From Planctomycetota bacterium (GTDB lineage: Bacteria; Planctomycetota; Planctomycetia; Pirellulales; Pirellulaceae): DNA of 64,000 nt. The position numbers were made by a program, and so were the translations under genes. This document shows positions 29,175 to 38,687 of the stretch, piece by piece. The stretch lies in assembly GCA_963204915.1 (NCBI GenBank), contig CAUJHS010000081.1, positions 1 to 64,000 of the forward strand, given 5' to 3'. The notes under the pieces were generated by a model. The model was not told the DNA's origin. It made no database searches and saw only the letters and a list, made by a program, of their open reading frames with translations. Numbering within the stretch: position 1 is the first letter of the stretch; every line of letters starts with the position of its first letter.

Positions 29175-31168
29175 ATCGCTTGCCTTGCCGACACCTGCTT
29201 CTCGCTCTGGTAGTCCTCAGCGTACCGGCGTGCGAGGCTCAACCCGTTGATGCGCGCCGCGCGAGAACGCCGTCGGAAGAGTTCTGGAGCCAACTCCTGG
29301 GGAGCGGCGACGGTGCTCAAACCTTTGACGCAACGCCGTCGCGGCCGTCATCCGAAAGCGCGGCAATGCCGCTTGCTCCGAAACCGGCAACTCCTCCAGT
29401 GGCGCAAAATGCCGGACAAGACGCCTACCCCGCTCCGTTAGCGCCAAGTTCGGGACAAAGTGGCGACGCTTATCCCCCGCTGATCATGACCTTGGATCGA
29501 AAGACTGGGGAGATGTCGATGATGCCCGCACCGAGGGTTACTTCGACGCCGAATCCCCAACGCGAAGGGTTGCAAGCCAATTATGAAGCCTTGGAAAAAG
29601 AAGCCGCACAAGTGGCGCAGCGTATTCGATCGAGCCTCGCCGGCGCCGAAAAGCCCCATGAACTCCCGGACGAGTTGCGACAGGCCGTGGCTCAGGCGTT
29701 CGCCGCGCGCCAGAAGTTACATTGGGCTGAATTGTCCATTCTGCAACAACGCGTTCTTGAAATCCAGCGCACCATCGAAAAACGGGAACAACTGAAAGAG
29801 CAAATCATTGACCGCCGCGCTGCGGAATTGCTCGATCCGACCTTGCAATGGAATGCGACCGGACCAGATCCGACGTTCTATCCGCCTTCTTCCCGTAGCG
29901 CGGGTGGGCAGGGCGGACCAGCGTCCGGTTTTCAACCCGGCAATTCAGGAAGTGAAGGAAAATCGCCACGGGCCTCCAAAGTCGGAACCGCTTTGCCCAC
30001 CGCGCCACGGCCAGAATCCGTGATACTTGGACACACAGTTCCTGCCGGACGACAGGTCGCGACCGTTCAGGCCGTTGATGAAAATGCAGACCACGTGCTA
30101 TTGCGTGCGGACGAAGATTTTGTGCTCGAAGAGCGGCTATTGATCGCACGGCGTGAGGGGTCAGAAAACCCGCCTCAATGGCAAACTATCGCGCAGGTCG
30201 AGGTGTTCCAAGTTCAATCCAAGCAAGCACTTGCGAGAATTCTAAGCCGCACAACTCCTCCAGGAAGCGGGATTGCTGGCCCCTCCGAGGTCGATTCTTC
30301 GGAAATCAAGGTCGGCGACGTCGCATTTCGACTCTCGGCGGCGCCCGCTATGAACGATCCCAAAACCGTCAGTGCGATGAATGTGAAGAAGATCATGCTG
30401 GCAATGCATCATTACGTCGATACCTATAGACATTTTCCGCCTGCGGTCATGTTGGGAAAGGACGGACGCGGCGGACCGTCGCATAGTTGGCGAGTCGCAA
30501 TACTCCCTCAATTGGGGGAGCACGAATTGTATAACGAGTATCGTTTTGACGAGCCGTGGGACAGCGACCATAACAAAAAGCTGCTGGAAAAAATGCCAGC
30601 CGTGTTTCGCGGTCCGCTCGATGCCCCCAACGCAATGAACACCTCCTACTTTGGGCTGGTGGCCATCGGACTAACAGAGAAAAATGAGGTCGAAGGCATG
30701 GAAGGCGGTGCTGCGGCCGGAGGTATGTACGGCGCCGGCGGCGCCGCACTGCCAGCCGTTACGGAACAAACCCAAGGCGAAACTCCGTTCGTGCCAGCGA
30801 CCACACCACCGGCGCCGATGCCTTTGACGCGCCCTCACGGAACGCTTCTGGCTCGGGATCGAGGCGTGCAAATGGGAGAAGTGACGGACGGTACCAGCAA
30901 CACGATTGCGATTATCGAGTCGAAACTCGCTGTGCCGTGGACTCGCCCGCACGACCTAGCCTATTTGCCTGACCAGGCTTTGCCCGTCCTGGGGGGGTGG
31001 TATTCCGAAGGGTTTTACGCGGGCTTTGCCGATGGAACGGCGAAATTCCTTGCGGCTGATAACGACGAAGCAACCTTGCGGGCGTTATTCACCATTGGAG
31101 CGGGTGAGAACGTGACGCCGCGACTGGTGAACGAAAAGCGATCTCCCGAATCACTGCAAAGTCATTGA
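29171..31168 (+). CDS. Exported DUF1559-type protein of the sigma–kinase operon
   Basis: A 665-residue protein. Its N-terminus is a signal peptide with a possible lipobox (VLSVPAC), not a prepilin leader. Residues ~20-400 are Pro/Ala/Gln-rich with a coiled-coil part. The C-terminal ~230 residues match the DUF1559 pattern: MNVKKIMLAMHHYVDTYRHF, then HGTLLARDRGVQMGEVTDGT and GFYAGFADGTAKFL. The start overlaps the kinase stop (ATGA). It is probably the output or sensor of the sigma–kinase pair, but this is inference from position alone. Confidence 0.75.
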   Translation: MNRLPCRHLLLALVVLSVPACEAQPVDARRARTPSEEFWSQLLGSGDGAQTFDATPSRPSSESAAMPLAPKPATPPVAQNAGQDAYPAPLAPSSGQSGDAYPPLIMTLDRKTGEMSMMPAPRVTSTPNPQREGLQANYEALEKEAAQVAQRIRSSLAGAEKPHELPDELRQAVAQAFAARQKLHWAELSILQQRVLEIQRTIEKREQLKEQIIDRRAAELLDPTLQWNATGPDPTFYPPSSRSAGGQGGPASGFQPGNSGSEGKSPRASKVGTALPTAPRPESVILGHTVPAGRQVATVQAVDENADHVLLRADEDFVLEERLLIARREGSENPPQWQTIAQVEVFQVQSKQALARILSRTTPPGSGIAGPSEVDSSEIKVGDVAFRLSAAPAMNDPKTVSAMNVKKIMLAMHHYVDTYRHFPPAVMLGKDGRGGPSHSWRVAILPQLGEHELYNEYRFDEPWDSDHNKKLLEKMPAVFRGPLDAPNAMNTSYFGLVAIGLTEKNEVEGMEGGAAAGGMYGAGGAALPAVTEQTQGETPFVPATTPPAPMPLTRPHGTLLARDRGVQMGEVTDGTSNTIAIIESKLAVPWTRPHDLAYLPDQALPVLGGWYSEGFYAGFADGTAKFLAADNDEATLRALFTIGAGENVTPRLVNEKRSPESLQSH

Positions 31169-31215
31169 ACTCCAACCCTTTCCGAACGGGTCAAAAAACA
31201 GTTCCTTTGCCATTG

Positions 31216-31251
31216 GCCCCGTGGGCGCACCTGTCGCCTGCGGGGCTTTTT
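31216..31251 (+). terminator. Intrinsic terminator of the sigma–kinase operon
   Basis: GCCCCG at 31216-31221 pairs with CGGGGC at 31241-31246, extended inwards by GGGCG/CGCCT, and is followed by TTTTT. It lies 47 bp after the stop at 31168. Confidence 0.8.
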
Positions 31252-31332
31252 CATTGCTCGCACTTGCACGGCGCGGGCGCTAGAAACGATTTTTGATCGA
31301 CCTGTTGCGCTCGACGCTGCGGCGCTGTTGTC

Positions 31333-31398
31333 ATCCTAACGTCTCAACTGTAAATGTGTTAGGAATAAGTTAATGTTCGCGCTGTTGACGTAAGTCAA
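31333..31398. repeat. Two inverted repeats upstream of the DAHP synthase promoter
   Basis: TCCTAAC at 31333-31339 and GTTAGGA at 31357-31363 are perfect complements 17 bases apart. TTGAC at 31385-31389 and GTCAA at 31394-31398 form a second, tighter palindrome. Both lie 30-100 bp upstream of the -35 element and could be operators. Confidence 0.4.
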
Positions 31399-31429
31399 AT
31401 AAAGTTTGTTGAAAGTTAGTTTCTAATTG

Positions 31430-31492
31430 TTGAAATTGAACATTTGTACCGTATAATGAATAACGTGAGTAAGCGCGCCGCACGAAGCGGCG
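31430..31492 (+). promoter_or_regulatory. Near-consensus promoter and leader hairpin of the DAHP synthase gene
   Basis: TTGAAA at 31430-31435 and TATAAT at 31452-31457 are separated by 16 bp, the strongest sigma-70-type promoter in the window. Transcription should start near 31464, giving a leader of about 110 bases. Just inside the leader, CGCCGC (31476-31481) and GCGGCG (31487-31492) form a hairpin. No Shine-Dalgarno sequence is seen before the ATG at 31578. Confidence 0.65.
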
Positions 31493-31577
31493 TCTCGGCG
31501 GGACTTGTGCAAAGACCAGGAGCCGAACAAACTAAAGGAATTGCCCGCCCGGTTTCTTCCGTTGTTCCTTCCTTTCG

Positions 31578-32636
31578 ATGAAAACCACTTCCGACCTACA
31601 CGTCCGCAGTACGACTCCGCTGATTGCTCCTCGTGACTTAAAGACCGAATTGCCGATGTCCGAGGCGGCGACGGAAATCGTTTATCAAAGCCGCGAAATC
31701 ATTAAACGCATTCTGCAAGGCGACGATCCCCGCTTGATGGTTGTTGTTGGTCCATGCTCGATTCACGACCAAAACGCCGCTGTCGACTACGCCAAGCGGT
31801 TAAAAACATTGGCCGACCGCGTGAACGACCGCCTCTTGCTCATGATGCGGGTTTATTTTGAGAAGCCGCGCACCACGGTGGGCTGGAAGGGGTTGATTAA
31901 CGACCCGTGGCTGGATGATTCCTTCGATATGGGCGAAGGCTTGCGCATTGCCCGGCGGTTATTGCTTTCCATTGCCGAATTGGGCCTGCCTACGGCCACG
32001 GAAATGCTCGAACCGGTTACGCCGCAATATATTGCTGACGTGACCAGTTGGGCCGCCATCGGGGCGCGCACGGCCGAGTCGCCCACGCATCGGCAAATGG
32101 CGAGTGGTTTGTCGATGCCCGTGGGAATTAAGAACGGCACCGACGGCGAAATTGTGACCGCCATTGACGCACTCGTGGCGTCGCGTTGCGCCCAAAGTTT
32201 TTTGGGCATCGACCCCGCCGGTCATACCTGTGTTGTGCATACCACGGGCAATCCGTGGGGACATTTAATCTTACGCGGCGGTCGCGGCGGTCCGAACTAC
32301 GCGCCGGAGCAAGTGGTGCAAGCGGCTGCGATGCTGGCGGAACGCGGTTTGTCGCAAGGGCTGATGGTTGACTGTAGTCATGCCAACAGCAATAAAGACT
32401 ATCGCCGGCAGGCCGAGGTGTGGAACAACGTGCTCGCACAGCGGTTGGACGGCAATCGGGCGATTATCGGCATGATGCTCGAAAGCAACCTCCATGCGGG
32501 CGCACAAAAACTGACCGATCCGGCGAAGTTAGAATATGGCGTCTCGATCACCGACGGCTGCATCGGTTGGGATGAGACCGAGTCGCTGATCATGAGCGGT
32601 TACGAAAAACTCGCTGGCGTTCCCGCCTTGGTTTGA
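31578..32636 (+). CDS. aroG: 3-Deoxy-7-phosphoheptulonate (DAHP) synthase, class I
   Basis: A 352-residue class I alpha enzyme that condenses phosphoenolpyruvate and erythrose 4-phosphate, the entry step of aromatic amino acid synthesis. Visible motifs are VVGPCSIHD, KPRTTVGWKGLINDP, GARTAESPTHRQMASG with PVGIKNGTDG, and VDCSHANSNKD. Length and order match AroF/G/H; which feedback-sensitive isozyme it is cannot be told. It stands alone with its own promoter and leader; downstream is an unrelated gene. Confidence 0.94.
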   Translation: MKTTSDLHVRSTTPLIAPRDLKTELPMSEAATEIVYQSREIIKRILQGDDPRLMVVVGPCSIHDQNAAVDYAKRLKTLADRVNDRLLLMMRVYFEKPRTTVGWKGLINDPWLDDSFDMGEGLRIARRLLLSIAELGLPTATEMLEPVTPQYIADVTSWAAIGARTAESPTHRQMASGLSMPVGIKNGTDGEIVTAIDALVASRCAQSFLGIDPAGHTCVVHTTGNPWGHLILRGGRGGPNYAPEQVVQAAAMLAERGLSQGLMVDCSHANSNKDYRRQAEVWNNVLAQRLDGNRAIIGMMLESNLHAGAQKLTDPAKLEYGVSITDGCIGWDETESLIMSGYEKLAGVPALV

Positions 32637-32752
32637 TCGTCAATCAACGCCATAACGGGTTGTACCGATTTTGGGCAGTTCCTCATGCGAGCCGCCTGGA
32701 TCGTCGGTTGACGCAAGCTTCCCTCCTCCCCCTCACCCTGACGAGGCGTCGA

Positions 32753-35700
32753 ATGTCCCACCGCATACTTCTTTCGTTTGGCTGTGTGGTGGGCATGATG
32801 TTCTGTGGACCTTCGGCGCCATTCGCGGCCGAAGCGCCGCCGGACGACCCCTCGGCGCTGGAGTTTTTCGAGAAACAAGTCCGCCCCATTCTCGCGGCGC
32901 GCTGTTATGAATGTCACAGCGAAGACCAAGACGAGCCCAAGGGCGGATTGCGCGTCGACTCGCGCGGCGGGCTGCTTGCCGGAGGCGACACCGGACCGGC
33001 CATCGACCTCGCATCGCCAGAAAAAAGTCTGCTGCTCGATGCGATCAACTACGGCGACGTGTACCAAATGCCGCCCAAGTCGAAACTGCCCGACGAGGAA
33101 ATCGCCATCCTCACGCAATGGATCAAGCAGGGCGCTCCTTGGCCGGCGGAAAGCGCCAAGAGCCGGACACTCGCCAAAGCCGAGTTCGATTTGGCGGCGC
33201 GCAAGGCCGCACATTGGGCGTGGCAGGCCGTGCGGCCGACCGAACCGCCGGCAGTCAACCAGGTCGCTTGGCCGCTCCATCCGGTGGACGCCTTTATCTT
33301 GTCCGGCTTGGAAGCCCAAGGTTTACAACCGGCTCCTCCCGCCGATCGTCGGACGTGGCTGCGACGAGTGTACTTTGATCTGATCGGTTTGCCGCCCACA
33401 GCGGAGGAAGTTGAGGCCTTCGTCCAAAGCGAGGATCCGCACGCGCACCAAACCGTTGTGGAGCGATTGCTCGACTCGCCGCATTTTGGCGAACGTTGGG
33501 CCCGGCACTGGCTTGACTTGGTGCGTTACGCCGAGACCCGCGGCCACGAATTCGATTACGACATTCCCGGCGCCTGGCGTTATCGCGATTACGTGATTCG
33601 AGCCCTCAACGCCGACGTTCCCTACGATCAGTTGGTGATGGAGCACTTTGCGGGCGATTTGTTGTCGCCGCCGCGCCTGCATCCCACGGAAGGGTTCAAT
33701 GAGTCGATCCTGGGCACCGGGTTTTGGTTCTTCGGTGAATGGGTCCATTCGCCGGTCGATATTCGCTTGGATGAGACCGACCGAGTCGACAACATGATTG
33801 ATGTCGCGTCGAAAACGTTCCTGGGCATGACGGTCTCCTGCGCGCGGTGCCACGATCATAAGTTTGACGCCATTTCGCAGCGCGATTATTACGCCCTGGC
33901 AGGATTCATCCAAAGCTCGACGTACCGACAGGTTTGTTTTGAATCGATGGAGCAGCATCGCGCCTTGGCTCAGGAGTGGCAAGCCTTGCAGGAGCGAACA
34001 GGCCGCGATTTTGCGCAAGCCTTGGTCGAAAGCCGGACTGACGTTGTGGGCCAGCTCGCCAAGTTCTTGCTCAATTCAAGTAACGCACCGAACGACGCGG
34101 CCGGGCCGAGTGGCGGCGACTTGGAGCTTCCCGCGGACCTGGCCGCACGTTGGCGTTCGCACCTGCGCGAGGCGAAACAGAACCCGCAGGATCCCTTTCA
34201 CCTGTGGAGTAAGGCCATGGACGCCGGCGCGTGGGACGCCACCCGCTCGCGCCTCCTAGCTCAGTTTGACACGGAAGGGACGTCTGCGACGACCGAATCA
34301 ATCGCCCGCGATTCGGCGACGATTCTCGATTTTCGCCACGCGACACCGGACGCGTGGCGCGTCGATGGTCCCACGTTTGGACCGCGCGCCGTCACGGCCG
34401 GAGATTTGATTTTTGGCGATCGGACCGATGCGCCGCTTGTGCAATTCGCCGAATACGCGGCGGCGCGTCGCGACTCGTTCTGGAATGCGCTGAAGTTGGC
34501 GCCCGACGCCAAGGGCGAACCCGGCCGTACCGGCGCGTGGAGCCGGGCGGATCGAACTTTCCGCACGCCCACGTTTACGCTGGAGCAGGAGAATTTGTAT
34601 TACCTGGTTCGCGGGTCAGGGCATGTTTACGCCGTGGTCGATTCTCATCGCGTCAACAACGGTCCTCTGCACGGTTCGCTTGTTCACGGGTTTGAAAACA
34701 TCGCAACGCCGCAATGGGTGGCGCATACCTTAGGTCGTTATCGTGGCCATCGAGCGCACGTCGAATTCAGTGCGCGGGGTGACGCTCCTCTGGAAATTCT
34801 GGCCGTGGTTCAGGCCGACCAGGCTCCGGCCAACCCATCGCCCAGGGCCAACCGACTGTTGGGCGACGGACTGGCGAAGTCCGAGTCCTTGGAAGCGCTC
34901 GCCAACCATTTTCAACTTGTATTTCAAGAAGTCTTAAACCAGGTTGGGGAGGGCCGTCTTGCCGCAACTCCCGACGCCGCTGACCGAGCCGCCATTGCGA
35001 ACTGGTTGCTCGCGCATCCTGAGTTGACGGTGAGCGACCCTGGCGCCCTTGCCGCGCTGCAGGACATCGGCGGGTCGTTCCATTCGCAGCGGTCGGCGCT
35101 GATGGCGAAGATTAAGGCGCCTTCTTACACGGCGCCGGCGATGTGGGAAGGCTCTCGGTTCGATGAAAAGCTGCTCATTCGCGGAAATCCCAAAACGGTG
35201 GGGTCGGAGGTTCCCCGTCGGTTACTCGAAGCGCTGGCGGGCCCCGAACCGCTGCCAGGCGAAGGAAGCGGCCGGCTGGAACTTGCAAGGCAAATCGCCA
35301 GTCCCTCCAACCCGCTGACGGCGCGGGTTTTCGTGAATCGGGTGTGGCACCATTTGTTCGGGCGCGGAATTGTGGCTTCGGTCGACAATTTTGGCGTGTT
35401 GGGCGAATCGCCCTCGCATCCGGAACTGTTGGATTACCTCGCGACGCAGTTCGTGCAGGAAGGCTGGTCGGTCAAACGCTTGATCCGCGATCTGACGCTT
35501 AGCCAAACCTATCGAATGTCGAGCCAGGCGAACCCCGCTGCGGTGGAGGCCGATCCCAACAATGTGCTGTTGCACCACATGCGTATTCGCCGCCTGCAGG
35601 GCGAAGCGATTCGGGACGCCATGTTGTTCGTGTCCGGAAAACTTGACCCGACCTTGTACGGTCCGAGCGTTCCTGTCCATTTAACGGCGTTCATGCAAGG

Positions 35701-36151
35701 GCGTGGTCGCCCCGGCGCGAGTGGTCCCCTGGACGGCGCCGGTCGTCGTAGCATTTACGGCGAAGTGCGGCGCAACTTTTTGCCCCCCATGATGATGGCG
35801 TTCGATACGCCCGCTCCGTTCAGCACCATGGGTCGACGCAACGTGTCGAATGTGCCGGCGCAGGCGCTCATTTTGATGAACGACCCCTTTGTGGTTGACC
35901 AATCGCGGCATTGGGCGGAGCGGATGTTGCGTGAGAAGGGTTTGTCGCGTCAGGATCGCGTGCAACGACTTTATCTTGCCGCGTTTTCACGACCCGCCGA
36001 CGACGCGGAGCTTGCCCAGGCGATTGCGTTCATGGATCAACAGGCCGGCGATTTGATGTTGCCGGCCCAGGCCGCCGAAGAAGACGTGCGCGTATGGAGC
36101 GACCTGTGTCATGTCTTGTTTAACGTGAAAGAGTTCATCTTCCTACGCTAA
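32753..36151 (+). CDS. Planctomycete cytochrome / DUF1549 / DUF1553 protein (PSD1 type)
   Basis: A 1132-residue exported protein. After a signal peptide comes the PSCyt1 domain with a heme c motif CYECH (residues 51-55), then DUF1549 (HWLDLVRYAETRGHEFDYD and a second motif CARCHDHKFD), an extra domain of about 400 residues in the middle, and DUF1553 at the C-terminus (ARVFVNRVWHHLFGRGIV, RRNVSNVPAQALILMNDP). These proteins are abundant in planctomycetes and proposed to be electron-linked glycan-processing factors. The usual DUF1501 partner gene is absent. The ATG at 32753 begins the signal peptide. Confidence 0.88.
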   Translation: MSHRILLSFGCVVGMMFCGPSAPFAAEAPPDDPSALEFFEKQVRPILAARCYECHSEDQDEPKGGLRVDSRGGLLAGGDTGPAIDLASPEKSLLLDAINYGDVYQMPPKSKLPDEEIAILTQWIKQGAPWPAESAKSRTLAKAEFDLAARKAAHWAWQAVRPTEPPAVNQVAWPLHPVDAFILSGLEAQGLQPAPPADRRTWLRRVYFDLIGLPPTAEEVEAFVQSEDPHAHQTVVERLLDSPHFGERWARHWLDLVRYAETRGHEFDYDIPGAWRYRDYVIRALNADVPYDQLVMEHFAGDLLSPPRLHPTEGFNESILGTGFWFFGEWVHSPVDIRLDETDRVDNMIDVASKTFLGMTVSCARCHDHKFDAISQRDYYALAGFIQSSTYRQVCFESMEQHRALAQEWQALQERTGRDFAQALVESRTDVVGQLAKFLLNSSNAPNDAAGPSGGDLELPADLAARWRSHLREAKQNPQDPFHLWSKAMDAGAWDATRSRLLAQFDTEGTSATTESIARDSATILDFRHATPDAWRVDGPTFGPRAVTAGDLIFGDRTDAPLVQFAEYAAARRDSFWNALKLAPDAKGEPGRTGAWSRADRTFRTPTFTLEQENLYYLVRGSGHVYAVVDSHRVNNGPLHGSLVHGFENIATPQWVAHTLGRYRGHRAHVEFSARGDAPLEILAVVQADQAPANPSPRANRLLGDGLAKSESLEALANHFQLVFQEVLNQVGEGRLAATPDAADRAAIANWLLAHPELTVSDPGALAALQDIGGSFHSQRSALMAKIKAPSYTAPAMWEGSRFDEKLLIRGNPKTVGSEVPRRLLEALAGPEPLPGEGSGRLELARQIASPSNPLTARVFVNRVWHHLFGRGIVASVDNFGVLGESPSHPELLDYLATQFVQEGWSVKRLIRDLTLSQTYRMSSQANPAAVEADPNNVLLHHMRIRRLQGEAIRDAMLFVSGKLDPTLYGPSVPVHLTAFMQGRGRPGASGPLDGAGRRSIYGEVRRNFLPPMMMAFDTPAPFSTMGRRNVSNVPAQALILMNDPFVVDQSRHWAERMLREKGLSRQDRVQRLYLAAFSRPADDAELAQAIAFMDQQAGDLMLPAQAAEEDVRVWSDLCHVLFNVKEFIFLR

Positions 36152-36212
36152 ATTTGGTTTTTTCGTAAATTTCTTTTGCATCGTTTTGCGGCGTCGCGTT
36201 ATACTGCCTGCC

Positions 36213-36632
36213 ATGCGACGCCGCGGCGTAACAATCTTCGAATTAACCATTGCGGTGCTCCTGGTGGCGGTGGTGCTTTCCGGGGTGGCGCAACTCTTGG
36301 CGCTGGTCTCGGCGCAGCATCGCGAACGGGAGCGCCGAATCGCGGCCATGCACGAAGCAGCCAACCACATGGAGCGTTTAGCGGCGCTGCCTTGGAGCGC
36401 TCTGACCGAGGCCACGGCCGCACAAGCGGCGCTCTCGACCGAGGCGGCCGCCATGCTGCCTGAGGGTGAGTTGACGGTCCAGGTTGAAGCTGTGGAACCC
36501 GACGAATCGGGCGCAACGGCGCCGCCGGCGCGCCGGTTGGTTGTCGCTGTTGCGTGGAAGAACGCCAGCGGCGCGGCCGTGAATCCGGTTCGGTTAGTCT
36601 CTTGGCGGTTTTCCCCGGAGGCGACGCCATGA
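36213..36632 (+). CDS. Prepilin-like protein, GspI-like
   Basis: A 139-residue protein with a prepilin leader and helix (RRRGVTIFELTIAVLLVAVV). The Glu after the cleavage Gly is conserved. The remainder is a short pseudopilin body. As the first of three overlapping prepilin-like genes, it fits a minor pseudopilin of a type II secretion-like or type IV pilus-like machine; the exact GspI identity is a guess from gene order and length. Confidence 0.7.
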   Translation: MRRRGVTIFELTIAVLLVAVVLSGVAQLLALVSAQHRERERRIAAMHEAANHMERLAALPWSALTEATAAQAALSTEAAAMLPEGELTVQVEAVEPDESGATAPPARRLVVAVAWKNASGAAVNPVRLVSWRFSPEATP

Positions 36633-37183
36633 GACGCGGAATCACACTCGTGGAAATGCTGGTCGCCATTAGCGGAAGCGCCGTGGTGTTTTCGGTCATC
36701 GCTGGCTCGTTGTATGCCTTGCATCGGGTGCAACGAAGCGTCGAACAGGAATCGCACCTCGCCGCCGACCTGCACCAGTTTGCAACACGTTTTCGCGAAG
36801 ACGCGCACGCCGCCAACCGTTTCGCACTGGAAACTTCCGACGGCGACGTTGCGAACACCTCGGCGAATGCGGCCGAAAGCGCGCGTCCTGCGCTCATGCT
36901 CTACCAAGGAGCGGACCACATGGTGGTGTATGAGTTCAACCCCGACGTAGGGCAATTGCGGCGACGCGTGCGCCGTGGCGAAACTACCGTGCATCGGGAC
37001 ACGTATGCTTTGCCGCGTTCGGCGGAAGTGGACTGGCAAACGCCCGCCGTCGATGCGCCGGCGGTCGTTACGTGCGTCATTTCGTATCGCACGGGGGGCG
37101 AGTCGCCGGAGCGGCAAATCCCGCGAAAGATTCGTATCGAAGCGGCGATCGGATCGCCCGATTTTCCCCTTCAGCAACCATGA
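36629..37183 (+). CDS. Prepilin-like protein, GspJ-like
   Basis: A 184-residue protein with the leader and helix MRRGITLVEMLVAISGSAVV, so again processed by prepilin peptidase. It overlaps the upstream gene by four bases (ATGA) and the downstream gene by four. The body has the size of a J-type minor pseudopilin. Confidence 0.7.
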   Translation: MRRGITLVEMLVAISGSAVVFSVIAGSLYALHRVQRSVEQESHLAADLHQFATRFREDAHAANRFALETSDGDVANTSANAAESARPALMLYQGADHMVVYEFNPDVGQLRRRVRRGETTVHRDTYALPRSAEVDWQTPAVDAPAVVTCVISYRTGGESPERQIPRKIRIEAAIGSPDFPLQQP

Positions 37184-37626
37184 CACCGTCACCAAGAAAA
37201 TCCCTTCGAGACAACGGCAGAATGCGACGCGGCGTCGTTCTGGCTGCGGCGTTGGCGTGCCTCATGGTGACGATCCTGATATGCAGCGCCTTGGCTGTGA
37301 CGGTCGTGCGCGAACATCGTGCGTTGCTGCGCCGGCAACAGCAAACCCAAGCCCTGTGGGTTGCCGAATCGGCGGTCAGTCGGGCGCGTGCGCAACTTCG
37401 GCGGAACCCGGAGTACGCTGGAGAAACTTGGACCATTCCCGCGGCAGATTTCGCAGGCCGTTTTCCGGCGAAAGCGGTTATTACGTTGTCGGCCGACGAA
37501 GAGAACCCGTCGCAAGTGCGACTTCACGTGGAAGCGTACTACCCCGACGACCCTGTCAATCGCATTCTCGCGAAACGCGAGTTATCGATTCCCATTTCCC
37601 CAGCCGAGGAGACGACGCCGGAATGA
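37180..37626 (+). CDS. GspK/PilX-like pilus assembly protein
   Basis: A 148-residue protein with a basic N-terminus and one long hydrophobic helix (RRGVVLAAALACLMVTILIC), followed by QALWVAESAVSRARAQLRRN, the pattern of the GspK/PilX group in which the E5 residue is missing. It overlaps the preceding gene by four bases. The three-gene set lacks an ATPase, platform protein or secretin, so it must work with machinery encoded elsewhere. Confidence 0.65.
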   Translation: MTPSPRKSLRDNGRMRRGVVLAAALACLMVTILICSALAVTVVREHRALLRRQQQTQALWVAESAVSRARAQLRRNPEYAGETWTIPAADFAGRFPAKAVITLSADEENPSQVRLHVEAYYPDDPVNRILAKRELSIPISPAEETTPE

Positions 37627-37699
37627 CCGGCGCGTGGTTCCTCGCCTCCAGGTCTTAGTCGGTGTATCGCTCTTCATGAATGTTTTGCGAAGTTGTCCC

Positions 37700-38680
37700 A
37701 TGAACCGATTTTCCCGCCGCGGTTTTACGTTGGTTGAATTGCTTGTGGTGATCGCCATTATCGGCGTGCTCGTGGCGATGCTGTTGCCGGCCGTCCAAGC
37801 TGCGCGGGAATCGGTGCGGCGACTACAATGCACGCACAATTTGACGCAACTGGGAATTGCGTTGCAAAACTATGAAATGGCGCAGGGCGTGTACCCGCCA
37901 GGAACTCTCGACACGGATGGGCCGATTTTCCATGAACCCAAGGGGTATCACCATAACTGGATTACGCAAATTCTTCCTTATATCGAACAACACAACGCGT
38001 ATCGGAACATCGACTCGAAGGTCGGCGCGTACCATCCGAACAATGCGCGAGTCGCCTCGTTGTCGTTTAAGGTATTGAATTGTCCTTCCTCGCCGGACAA
38101 TTCCCGGGCGCGCAGTTGCTACGCGGCGGTGCACCACGAAGTTGAGGCGCCGATTGCGGAAGATAATCATGGCGTTTTCTTCCTGAACAGCCACGTTTCC
38201 TTCGATGATGTGAGCGATGGTCCCTCGCACACGTTGTTCGTGGGAGAGAAGCGGTTTTACAACGAACCGGACCTGGGCTGGATGTCGGGCACACGAGCCA
38301 CGCTGCGCAACACAGGCACGCTACCCAACGTCACGGGAGTACAACCTGTTGTTCCGGGCGGCGTTGTGGGGGCGCCGCCAGGCTCGCAATCGGACGGCGA
38401 TGTTATGGGGATGTCTGCTGGCGGGCTGTCGGACGAGTTCACTCTGTCGGATGATGTGTCGGCGTCACCCTCGGACGAGAACCAAACGCCTGCGCCCACT
38501 GCCGTGGCTCCGGCGAATGTTCCCACGCCCGTGGGCGGTTTCGCCAGTTCGCATCCTGGGATCGTGCAGTTTGTAATGGGCGACGGCAGCGTGCGCGTGA
38601 TTCGTAATACGATTGATCTGAAGACCTATCAGCAACTGGGCCACCGCGCCGATGGCCAATTGCTGGATGAGTGGGAATAG
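37700..38680 (+). CDS. DUF1559 protein with prepilin-type N-terminus (copy 1)
   Basis: A 326-residue DUF1559 protein: leader RRGFTLVELLVVIAIIGVLV, body AARESVRRLQCTHNLTQLGI and YHHNWITQILPYIEQHNAYR, and the end block HPGIVQFVMGDGSVRVI. It is a paralogue of the next gene, with which it shares order and spacing of motifs, but carries a longer Pro/Ala/Ser-rich insert before the end block. A second ATG at 37676 is possible. Confidence 0.87.
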   Translation: MNRFSRRGFTLVELLVVIAIIGVLVAMLLPAVQAARESVRRLQCTHNLTQLGIALQNYEMAQGVYPPGTLDTDGPIFHEPKGYHHNWITQILPYIEQHNAYRNIDSKVGAYHPNNARVASLSFKVLNCPSSPDNSRARSCYAAVHHEVEAPIAEDNHGVFFLNSHVSFDDVSDGPSHTLFVGEKRFYNEPDLGWMSGTRATLRNTGTLPNVTGVQPVVPGGVVGAPPGSQSDGDVMGMSAGGLSDEFTLSDDVSASPSDENQTPAPTAVAPANVPTPVGGFASSHPGIVQFVMGDGSVRVIRNTIDLKTYQQLGHRADGQLLDEWE

Positions 38681-38687
38681 TCCGGCA

